Shown here: positions 49,340-59,350 of the stretch, one piece after another
Layout: every line of letters begins with the position of its first letter
How positions within the stretch are numbered: the first letter of the stretch is position 1
NCBI RefSeq assembly: GCF_031755915.1
Contig: NC_083389.1
Location: 26,481,501 to 26,545,500, forward strand
DNA: 64,000 nucleotides
Direction: 5' to 3'
Source: Ziziphus jujuba
Lineage: Eukaryota; Streptophyta; Magnoliopsida; Rosales; Rhamnaceae
Program-made: the position numbers and the translations under genes
Notes under the pieces: model-generated
What the model saw: the letters and a program-made list of their open reading frames with translations, nothing else
What the model was told of the DNA's origin: nothing
The model's database searches: none

Positions 49340-50175
49340 ACCTTCGCATGCAAAGTTCTCCTTAACATCCCAAACCTCATACCTCTCTATCTTACCATTT
49401 GAAAAGAAACTTAAGAGAAAATGCAACTAAATTATTCTTGAAAGTAAACCACTGAAACCATGGCTGATTCTCAAACCAAACACAGCCTCTGAGTTTAAAA
49501 TATGGAAGTCAACCAGCAGTTAAATTTACATCTCTCTCATTTAAGAAACATAATGAAGCTGACTTTAAAACTTAATTATTTAAAATATATATATATATAT
49601 ATATATATAGTTATGAGTAGTCACCTGATGTATAGTCATTTCATTAAGATTAATGTGTTTATAGAATCTATCTTTAGCCAAAGCTGTTATATCACTGTCC
49701 AAAAAGAGGAAAATATTAGACAGTCAAATTAATAACAATAAATATCACCCTAAAGAAGAGTAGCTAGATATCAATTTCTACAGGACTTAAGTCACGCAAT
49801 CAGTAATCAATGTAAAAATAAAACCCTAAAGGAGTTAAGACTAACCTCCGACAACGTATATCCAGTAAAGAGTCATTATCATCAACTATAGGTATTGAAC
49901 TTACTTGAGCTGCAAAAGCAAAAGTGCAATAACATAAGTGTTATAGGAAACTAAAAATCTAGATCTAAGATACATCTTTACAGAACTTTGACAAAAAACT
50001 TGCTTCTCCAATTATGTAGTATTTTGCAAAACCTTTACAAGACACTCTCTCTCCACTACAATGTAAATGAGCATACCTTGAACTAACAAATTTAATGCTG
50101 AACTAAGAGAAGCACTAGGTCTCAACATTGCTAATGGCCGTCGATTTGACTTTCCAATTTTTGGAACCAATGTTC

Positions 50176-51400
50176 CAAAATAATAATAGCTATAAATCAG
50201 GAAGGAGGAATCATTGTAAATAATACAAACTATAAATCAGGAAGGGGCAATCATCGTAAATAATAAAAATATAAATTAAATTAATTATAATATAGACAAA
50301 GATATTTAAAATTCACATCATATTTCTACAAAACAAATAATTTTGTGTAGTAATTAATCAACTCAAAAAACTTAAATAATGAATTAGTTATTAAATATGT
50401 TTAGTACACTTACAAACAATCTTATCAAGCTAACAAATTATGTGAACAGTTTCAATTAGATAAATTTTAAAAAAGCTAAATAATATCTTTTTATTTGTAA
50501 TTTTAAACTAAAATAAAACTGGAAGAATTAGTTAAGCTAATAAATTTTTATTGGAAAAAATCTATATAAAAAGTCATATTTATTAAAATAGAGAATTAGA
50601 CATATTAGAAGGGAAACATTAAAGGGGCACATTGATTAATTTAGGCGTATAAAAGTAAGTTTGCAAAAGAAGTATAGAAAACGAATTAAGATACTATGTT
50701 TGTTTTTTGTTATGCTTGTTTACGTTTGATTTTAAATCTCAACCATTGATTGTCAATCTATTGGAAAAGATCAAATTATTTATTAAAAAAAATAAGTAAA
50801 TAAATTCAATTTGAAAATGTATTTAAATATGTTTGAAGTGTTAAGAAAACAAGCATAGTCAAGTATTTAAAAAAAAAAAAAAATCCAGAACCATAAAAAA
50901 TAATTAGTTCACTTCTTTACCCCCAAAAAAAAGAAAAAAAAAAGAGTATTACTTATAATTCAACTGGCTTTCGAATATAATAAACAGATTTACTTATTTA
51001 TACCATTCATGTATGGAGAGCAAAGTTAAATTAGACAGATTCTCCTAAAGGGTATTGCGTGCGTAAAGGGCTAACACTACTTTTACTAGTACTGTTGGAT
51101 TCTCTCTTCATGAAAAATTCAAAACAAAAGTTTCAAGTTTTGAAGTAATTTGTGTTAGTTAAAAATGGGAATCAGAATTTTGTTTTCTTTTTCTAAAGCA
51201 TTTCTCCTCAGACTGGTTAAGTATCTCCATGCATTCCAAAACAAATAAACAAGGAAAGAAAAGAACAAATTAATTGTAAAGTCATAATATCCAAAACCCT
51301 GTTCCGTTAGACAAGTATATTTCTTCTTATATATATATGCTTGCAAAATCTCTTGTGAAAATACGCAATTAGCCGAGAAAGAAATATAAAACAAATTAAA
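50176..51400. other. NLR2 upstream region
   Basis: No gene. An imperfect repeat around CTATAAATCAGGAAG occurs near 50190 and 50230. From about 50820 the sequence matches the region before the NLR3 relic (60555 onward) and marks the start of the duplicated unit. Confidence 0.6.
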
Positions 51401-52432
51401 ATGAGTGACATTGTTGTTAGTTTTGTGTTTGAGAACCTAAAAAATTTGCTCATCTATGAGGCAAATTTGTTTCTTGGAGTGAAAGAGCAAGTCGATTTGC
51501 TCCAAGATGATCTTGGCTTTATGGATTCCTTTCTCAAAGATTCTGAAGGGAAGCAGAACGAGCATTACACGGTGAAGGAGCTGATCAGCCAAATCAGAGA
51601 TGCTGCTTTTCAGGCTGAGGATGTCTTAAGCATATACATGGCTCACATCATAAAGCAACGAAGGAGGAACCTGCTGCAGAAGTTATTCCACTCATTTAGT
51701 CATGCAAGCATGCTTCATGAGGTTGCAGACGAAACAACGAGAATCAAGAACAAGATCGACAACATTTACGCTAATAGATCAAAATTTGGCATAGAAGCTG
51801 GATCTCAATCGCATTTCGATGAGGAGGCAGAACGATTGCTTGAGCAACGACGGAGAGATGTCGAGGAAGTCGATGTGGTGGGCTTCATCAATGACACAAC
51901 AACATTGGTGGATCAACTTACTGATGGAAGGAGCTTACGGCTTGAGATAACTTCGATCATAGGGATGGGTGGTGTGGGAAAGACCATGCTTGCAAGAAAA
52001 ATTTATAACAATTCTCGTATCAAGAATCACTTTGATCGTTGTGCATGGGTTAATGTATCTCAAGAATACAAAACCCGTAGATTGCTTCTTGATATGTTGA
52101 AGTGTTTTATGTCATTATCAGATGATATATACCAAAAATCTTATGAAGAACTTAAACACACACTACGTGACAACTTGAAAGGAAGAAGGTATTTTGTTGT
52201 CATGGATGATGTGTGGAAACCTGAAGTTTGGGATGAGATAAAAGCAGCTTTTCCTGATGAGTCAAATGGAAGCAGGCTACTAATCACTAGTCGGGAAAAA
52301 GCTGTTGCTACTCATGCTAGCCCAACTCCTCCTTATTTCTTGCCATTTCTTGACGAGGAAGCAAGTTGGGAACTCTTTTGTAAAAAAGTGTTTCGAGGAG
52401 AAAAATGTCCCTCTTATCTAGAAAGTCTTTGA
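51401..52432 (+). pseudogene. CC-NB-LRR gene NLR2, 5' part (truncated by a Gypsy insertion)
   Basis: ATG 51401 opens a 343-residue frame (MSDIVVSFVF) very similar to NLR1: coiled coil with EDVLSIYM, P-loop GMGGVGKTM, kinase-2 YFVVMDDVW and ASWELF (RNBS-C). It ends at the sequence coding LESL where the Gypsy LTR begins at 52430. The LTR's first bases, TGA, give an immediate in-frame stop. Without the insertion the frame continues at 57707 for a total of 890 residues and no other break, so the gene was intact when hit. The P-loop has Met where NLR1 has the second Thr of GKTT, which could weaken nucleotide binding. A short CC-NB(partial) protein might still be made, but it lacks GLPL, MHD and LRRs. 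Confidence 0.9.
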
Positions 52433-52762
52433 TGCAGCAGCTGCAATATTTTAGTTTCTGTCTAAACGCAGCGTTTTATTTCCTTTTACTTCCCTTGCTG
52501 ATATGGCCTGTTTTGTTATTTTAATTGCTGAGGTGGCTTCATGCCTTTTGTTTTTTTACCTTCACCCTGCGTGGTGACAAAGAGGAATATAAAAGTAGTT
52601 GTAAAAAACACAGATTGGCTAATTTCTGAAATAGACTGAAATGCTTGTTTTCTCTCATTTTTTTTCGTGACTCATACTGGAATTTGACCAGAGTTGGATC
52701 TGGACAGGAATGAGAGCCTGAGATCTGCTCCTTGGTAATTCCCTCTAGGATTTTCTGCATCA
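52430..52762 (+). repeat. Gypsy 5' LTR
   Basis: 333 bp with a TATAAAAG box at 52588-52595, the likely element promoter. Confidence 0.95.
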
Positions 52763-52765
52763 AAT

Positions 52766-52777
52766 TGGTATCAGAGC
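52766..52777 (+). other. Gypsy primer-binding site
   Basis: TGGTATCAGAGC, complementary to the 3' end of initiator-Met tRNA, three bases after the 5' LTR. Confidence 0.9.
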
Positions 52778-52811
52778 CCACAGGTCCCAGGTTATTCTCT
52801 CTGAAATTTCC

Positions 52812-55800
52812 ATGGCTGGTTCCGGTGAAAGCTCTCAACGAAATTCTGGCGAAGACCCAAACTCGAAAATGCTCTTATCTGCAGTGGCTAAATTAGATCA
52901 GAAATTCGACACCCTTTCTAATGAGATTCGGCAACTCTATGCTGCAATACATTCTGGTCTGACGTTGAAAACTGGAGCTGCTGGTTCTCATCTCCCAGAG
53001 CACTCCGGCGACCGATCTGCAGCAACACAGATGCCACAGACGCCCATTCCTTTGGCACACCCAGCAGATCCACACCTCCAAGATTCGCCTCCTCCTCGAA
53101 TTCCCAGAACTCAACACCGACAATTTCTGGATGTTCAGCAACGTATTCCACTCTCAATCGACTCGGACTCGGAAGATGAGATGGAGACAATGGCTATGAA
53201 TCGAGCCCCTCAAGCTGGTCCTCACAGGTATGCTCGAGACCACCAACCTTCAGACTACCAAATTAAAGTAGATATTCCAAATTTTGATGGGTCTCTGAAT
53301 ATTGAGGATTTTCTTGATTGGGTACAAACTGTTGAGTCTTTCTTTGAGTATATGTCCATACCGGAGGATAAACAGGTTCATTTGGTAGCTTACAAATTCC
53401 GTGGGGGAGCCTCGGCATGGTGGGAACAGGTTTTGAGTAATAGATGAAAACAAGGAAAGGGTCCGATACAATCTTGGTCAAGGCTACGCAGAATGTTGCG
53501 AGCCAGATTTCTCCCCGTTGATTTTGAGCAGATCCTTTACCAGCAGTATCACCATTGCCACCAAGGTAACCGTTCTATTAGTGAGTATACTGAAGAATTT
53601 TATAGACTAAGTGCTTGGGTGAACTTGAATGAAAATGAAGGCCAACTAGTTGCTAGATATGTGGCTGGGTTACTTACTCCAATTCAAGAAAGAATAGAGC
53701 TTAGTCCTGTGTGGAATCTGAGTGAAGCTGTCAATTTAGCTTTCAAGATTGAAAAGAAAATTGAGAGGCATGTAACTAAAACACCAGCTAAATGGAAACC
53801 CATGAGTGAACTGTACCCACCAAAAATTAAATCCCTATCACCAGCAGCCCCTTACCAAAAGACCACCCCTGCTGATAATTCCATGAAAAATACCAGCAAA
53901 CCCCAAAACTAACCCAACCGGCCTTCAAATCCTTATGCCCGAAACTTTCCACTCAAGTGTTTCAAGTGTGGCCAGCAGGGGCACAAATCTAATGAATGTC
54001 CACTGCGAAAACAGATTAACATAGTGGAGACTCAAGACGATTCGGGAGAAGAGTTTGCCACCGTGGGGGATGAAACCGAGTTGGTGGATGAAGACCAAGG
54101 TGAACCAGTTATTTGCATCATCCAGAAGCTATTGTTCTCTCCTAAACACCCCATGGAGCCTCAACGCCATTCAATTTTCAAAACCAAATGTACTATCAAC
54201 AAGAAGGTGTGTGAGGTGATTATAGACAGCAGGAGCAGCGAGAACATAGTGTCCAAGTCCTTGGTTAAAGCCTTGAAGCTTCCTACTATGAGTCACCCGA
54301 ATCCTTACAAGGTGGGTTGGATTAAAAAGGGCATCGAAACCAAGGTCACCGAGCTGTGTAAAGTTCATTTCAGTATAGGAAAACATTATGCCGATGAGGT
54401 TGTTTGTGATGTTGTGGACATGGATGCATGCCATATTCTTTTAGGCCGACCTTGGCAGTTCGACAACTCTGTAACGCATGATGGTCGACAAAACACACAT
54501 TCGTTTCAATGGAATGGGAAGAAAATTGTCCTACTTCCTTCCAAGCCCCAAAATGACCCTACTTTGCTGCCCACATCTGGAGTATCACCAGAACAACTCT
54601 CGGGAAAGGGTCCTATACTTTTAACAACCTTGGGAAAACATTTTGAGCTTCAAGCTAAACACTCACAGATCTGTTTCGGTATTGTAGCTTCACTTCAAGC
54701 TCCTGCAGATTCTCAATTTCCACAACCCATTCTCCAACTTCTTCAAGAGTTCGCTGAAATCTGTCCAAGTGAACTTCCGGATTCCCTACCACCCATGAGG
54801 GACATCTAACATGCTATTGACTTGCTACCCGGGGCCAAACTTCCTAATCTCCCTCACTACCGAATGCCACCAAAAGAAGTTCAAATCCTACAGCAAATGG
54901 TTGAGGACTTGCTGAAGAAGAACCTTATCCGAGAAAGCCTAAGTCCTTGTGCAGTACCAGCTCTTCTAGTCCCCAAAAAGAATGGTGAATGGAGAATGTG
55001 TATTGACAGCCGTGCTATCAATAAGATAACTACCAAATATCGGTTTCCCATTCCCCGGTTGGAAGACATGTTAGACAAATTAAGTGGGGCTCAAGTGTTC
55101 TCTAAGTTGGATCTTCGCAGCGGCTACCATCAAATTCGAATAAGACCTGGAGATGAATGGAAGACCGCCTTCAAGACTCCTACGGGTCTCTACGAGTGGC
55201 AGGTCATGCCCTTCGGGTTATGCAATGCACCGAGTACCTTTATGCGTTTGATGAACCAAGTTCTACAACCTCTCATTGGCATCTGTGTGGTGGTATATTT
55301 CGACGATATTCTTGTGTACAGCCACTCAACCGAAGCCCACATTGAGCATGTGCAGCGGGTATTTGTGATACTCAAGGAAAACCATCTGTATCTGAACCTC
55401 AAGAAATGTGTATTCATGACCCCAGAACTTCTTTTCCTCGGGTTTATTGTGGGCAAGCATGGAATCAAGGCCGACCCCTCAAAGGTAGCTGCAATCCGTG
55501 ATTGGAAAACACCCTCAACAGTCACTGAAGTTCGCAGCTTCCATGGACTCGCAACTTTCTATAGACGTTTTGTGCGCAACTTCAGTTCTATCGCAGGTCC
55601 ACTAACAGACTGCCTCAAGAAAGGAAAATTCCAATGGGGACCTGCTCAGCAGCAAAGCTTCGAAACTCTAAAAAAACATCTTACTGAGGCATCGGTATTG
55701 GCACTTCCAGATTTCGACAAAATCTTCGAAGTCGAAACGGACGCGTCTTCAACGGGCATTGGAGCTGTCCTTATGCAAGAACAGCGTGCTATTGAGTTTT

Positions 55801-57371
55801 TCAGTGAAAAGTTGTGCCCTGCCCGTCAATTGTGGTCGGCCTACGAACAAGAATTATATGCTATCGTGAGAGCTTTCAAGCATTGGGAACATTACCTGAT
55901 CCAGCGGGAATTTGTCCTTCATTGTGACCACCAAGCTTTGCAACATTTCAGTTCACAAAAGCACATCAACAAGATGCACATCCGATGGTCACAATTCCTT
56001 CAAAAATTTCCATACTCATTCCACCACAAAGCTGGGAAACACAACCGAGTGGCAGATGCTCTCAGTCGCAAGGTGTGCCTCTTGAACAAGTTGCAAATCG
56101 AGGTTGTGGGATTCGACGCTCTCCAAGACCAATACCCCGATGATCCCGACCTAGGACACATTTGGCAAAAATGTCGTTTGCATGAGGCAGCCGGCGATTT
56201 TCATATTCATGATGGCTATCTCTTCAAAGGGCTCCAGCTATGTATCCCTCGAACTTCTCTTCGTTTTCAGCTTATAAGAGACCTTCATGGAGGTGGTTTG
56301 GCTGCTCATACCGGAAGGGACAAAACAATTTCCTTACTTGAAGAACGCTACTTTTGGCCTCACCTCAAACGAGATGTCACTAAATTTGTCAAACATTGTG
56401 CTATTTGTCAAACTGCTAAAGGCCAACAACAAAATACCGGCCTCTACACACCCCTGCCTGTCCCAAATCATATTTGGGAGGACATTTCACTTGATTTTGT
56501 CCTCGGTCTGCCACTTTCACAACGCAAAGTCGACTCCATTTTGGTTGTAGTTGATCGGTTCTCCAAGATGGCTCATTTTCTTCCTTGCAAGAAAGCTGTC
56601 GATGCTTCGTATGTGGCCAACCTGTTTTTCCGTGAAATAGTGAGACTTCATGGCATATCGAAGTCCATCACCTCTGACAGAGATGTAAAGTTCATTAGCC
56701 ATTTTTGGAAAACCTTGTGGCGCAAGTTTGATACGGTGCTTCAGTTTAGCAGTGCTTATCACCCTCAAACGGATGGTCAAACCGAGGTTGTGAATCGAAC
56801 TCTTGGTTCCATGTTGCGTAGCCTTGCAGGTGACTCTCCAAAACAGTGGGACTCCTACTTGCCCCAAGCTGAATTTGCCTATAACAGCATGGTCAATCGT
56901 TCCACAGGATTTAGTCCCTTTGCAATCGTCTATACCAAACCTCCCAACCATATTGTCGACCTTGTCTCCACTTCTTTCCCTCCTCACACAGCTGCTGACA
57001 CTTTGGCCCATAGAATTCAAGATATTCACACCCAGGTCCAACACAATCTGAATGCCAGTAATGCCCGTTACAAGGCTACAGCTGATCTCCATCGTCGCCA
57101 TAAGACGTTTGAAATTGGTGATCTTGTCATGGTTCATCTTCGGAAAGAGAGGTTTCCTGTCGGTGCCTACAACAAACTCCAAGCTAAAAAGATAGGTCCT
57201 TGTCGCATAATACAAAAACTTGGAGACAATGCCTACCAACTTGAGCTCCCTTCACATCTAAAGATTTCCAATACATTCAACGTTGCTGATCTTTTTGAAT
57301 ACCACCCCCCTGATGTTGCTGACTTATCTTCCTCGCTCGTGGTCGAGCCTTCTTCAAGTGTGGGTGAATGA
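52812..57371 (+). pseudogene. Gypsy gag-pol polyprotein with three nonsense codons
   Basis: One reading frame runs from ATG 52812 (MAGSGESSQ) to TGA 57369-57371, interrupted by stops at 53445, 53910 and 54807. Domains in order: gag (FRGGASAWWEQ, YTEEFYRLS), zinc knuckle CFKCGQQGHKSNEC near 53959-54000, protease (IIDSRSSEN, where the family has DSG), reverse transcriptase ([10 protein letters not shown] near 55290), RNase H ([15 protein letters not shown]), integrase ([18 protein letters not shown] and [14 protein letters not shown] of the catalytic core). Everything after 54822 is open for 849 codons. The three stops replace positions where relatives have Arg or Gln, so each is explained by one C-to-T change. 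The protease Gly-to-Arg change is also a transition type. The final stop is the first codon of the 3' LTR. Confidence 0.9.
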
Positions 57372-57701
57372 TGCAGCAGCTGCAATATTTTAGTTTCTGT
57401 CTAAACGCAGCGTTTTATTTCCTTTTACTTCCCTTGCTGATATGGCCTGTTTTGTTATTTTAATTGCTGAGGTGGCTTCATGCCTTTTGTTTTTTTACCT
57501 TCACCCTGCGTGGTGACAAAGAGGAATATAAAAGTAGTTGTAAAAAACACAGATTGGCTAATTTCTGAAATAGACTGAAATGCTTGTTTTCTCTCATTTT
57601 TTTTTGTGACTCATACTGGAATTGGACCAGAGTTGGATCTGGACAGGAATGAGAGCCTGAGATCTGCTCCTTGGTAATTCCCTCTAGGATTTTCTGCATC
57701 A
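57369..57701 (+). repeat. Gypsy 3' LTR
   Basis: 333 bp, two differences from the 5' LTR, with TATAAAAG at 57527-57534. It lies directly before the second half of NLR2. Confidence 0.95.
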
Positions 57702-57706
57702 GTCTT

Positions 57707-59350
57707 GGGAGACAACTTGCAGAAAGTTGCAAAGGGTTACCACTTTCTATTGTGGTATTAGGAGGTATCCTAGCAAAGAAAGAGAAAACACACCAAATGT
57801 GGTCCAGTTTTGTGGGCAATGTCAGTCGCTTCCTCTTTGAGGATCGAAACACTTGCTTTGATATCCTTGCTCTAAGCTACAACCAGTTGCCGCGTGAATT
57901 GAAATTATGTTTTTTATATGTTGGAGTCTTCCCCGAAGATTTTGAAATCCCAGTCAGGCATTTAACTCAACTCTGGATTGCCGAGGGATTTATACCTGTT
58001 CGAAATGGCATCAACAGAAAGCTGGAGGAAGATATGGGTATTGCAGAGTTGTACCTGGCGGAGCTGATCGATCGAAGTCTGATCCAAATAGCAAGAAGAA
58101 GAAGTGATGGAGGAGTGAAGACGTGTCGTATCCATGACCTGATAAGAGACTTTTGTATAAATGTGAGCATGGAGGAGAAACTTTTTGAGGTTCATGCGGA
58201 TGCTGATCTTCTTTCATCATCATGTAATAATAACACCATCAAGGCTCGAAGACTTTCCTTTCAAGGTAACATTTCTCATAGCACTTCCTCTGCCACCACT
58301 TTGGGTTCGTTATCTATTCGGTCTGTGTTGTCATTTCATGTAATAGAGGAGTATAATTGTATGAAGTACTTGGAATGGATTTTGAAACACTTTAGGTTTA
58401 TCCGTGTGTTGTCTCTTGAGAAATTTCCCAGCGATAGCTCTATTATTCCTAAGGGAATAGAAAAGCTAATCTTTCTAAGATACCTTCGGATATCATCCAG
58501 TGATGATGTCAGCATATTTATAAAATCAATTCCATCATCCATATGCAAGCTTTTGTATCTAGAAACAATTCACATAAGAGGTAGAGTTGAGAAGCCTTTG
58601 CCAAAGAGTATATGGATGATGAAGCAATTAAGACATTTGAATGTTACTCGTGGATTGGGATTGTCGAATCCTTGGTCTTGGACAACAAAATTATTAGGTG
58701 ATGATGATCACGCTTTAAGCAATCTTCAAGTGCTTTCCAATCTAACTGTTAGTCCGACAACTGAGCTTCTCTTTTCAAAGTCTTCATTATTCCCAAATCT
58801 AAGGAAACTCCATTTAATTTTTGATCATCCCAAATATTCTGACGCCTCAAAAATATTGGCAAGCCTACAGGGTTCTAATAATTTCCAGAACCTAAAAACC
58901 TTGAAACTGGAAATTCTCAAATTTGGGCACGCTTTGGATTTGTTCCCATCGGTACTCACCAAGATAACCTTTATGGATTGTCGCTTGGACTCTGACCACG
59001 TTAAGATTCTTGGAAAACTTCCCAACTTAAGGATCCTAAAGATCAGTTTTTATAGACTTCCCGATAAATCACGAATGCTTTCTGTCATGGCGGGTGAATT
59101 TCCGCAATTGGAAGCGTTTCAAATGATTAATTGTTTTGGTATTGAAAGGTGGGAAATGGAGATGCATGCAATGCCAAACCTTCAGCGTTTGGTAATCAAG
59201 GGATGTTATGGTTTAAGAAGTCTGCCACATCAACTCTGGAGTTTGACTCACCTGCGACTGGTAGAGGTATCCGGCAGTATCTCAGAAGAGTTGAACAAGG
59301 AGCTCAAGGAATTAAAGATGAAGGACGGATGCAAGCTCATAATATCTTAG
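57707..59350 (+). pseudogene. CC-NB-LRR gene NLR2, 3' part
   Basis: Continues NLR2 in frame after the Gypsy target duplication: GRQLAESCKGLPLSIVV (GLPL), CFLYVGVFPED (RNBS-D), RIHDLIRDF (MHD position), then leucine-rich repeats to the stop at 59350. It is uninterrupted and very similar to NLR1. It has no ATG of its own near the junction; the open frame merely extends back into the LTR. The 3' LTR carries a TATA box about 170 bp upstream, so transcription of this half is possible. A useful protein is unlikely. Confidence 0.9.

Larger units (their letters stand above)
43970..50175 (-). pseudogene. SNF4: 3' half of a SNF4/KIN-beta-gamma (SnRK1) gene, broken
   Basis: Four exon pieces on the minus strand match the C-terminal CBS domains of the plant SNF4/KIN-beta-gamma subunit, the energy-sensing part of SnRK1 kinase. 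50077-50175 encodes PKIGKSNRRPLAMLRPSAS. 49846-49909 encodes QVSSIPIVDDNDSLLDI. 44423-44536 starts ALQLGQDSYSPYE. 43970-44061 encodes [17 protein letters not shown] and ends in FLLG and a stop. Homology starts abruptly at 50175 without an acceptor site, so the N-terminal half is missing. The exon expected between 49846 and 44536 is not found. Exon 44423-44536 lacks one base, so its two halves are in different frames. The copy keeps introns, so it arose at DNA level, not by retrocopying. A Copia element (44736-49339) lies in the gap. Confidence 0.75.
52430..57701 (+). mobile_element. Ty3/Gypsy LTR retrotransposon inserted in NLR2
   Basis: 5,272 bp. LTRs of 333 bp each (52430-52762, 57369-57701) begin TGATGCAGCAG and end TTTTCTGCATCA. 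I count two differences between them, so the insertion is recent. A perfect 5-bp target duplication, GTCTT, lies at 52425-52429 and 57702-57706. The primer-binding site TGGTATCAGAGC is at 52766-52777. It has the same orientation as NLR2. The single-frame gag-pol, with integrase after RNase H, places it in Gypsy. The integrase tail ends in [14 protein letters not shown] without an obvious classical chromodomain, which suggests a CRM-like or related clade (uncertain). Confidence 0.95.

Noticed and set aside
53445..53447. Stop-codon readthrough or recoding site separating gag and pol
   Set aside because: The stop lies inside gag rather than at its end, two further stops follow, and all fit simple C-to-T mutation.
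54024..54809. Separate host aspartic protease gene
   Set aside because: It lies in frame with the Gypsy polyprotein between its zinc knuckle and reverse transcriptase; the apparent separation is due to nonsense codons.
56517..57239. 240-residue minus-strand open frame
   Set aside because: It is an antisense shadow of the Gypsy integrase region, with no family resemblance.
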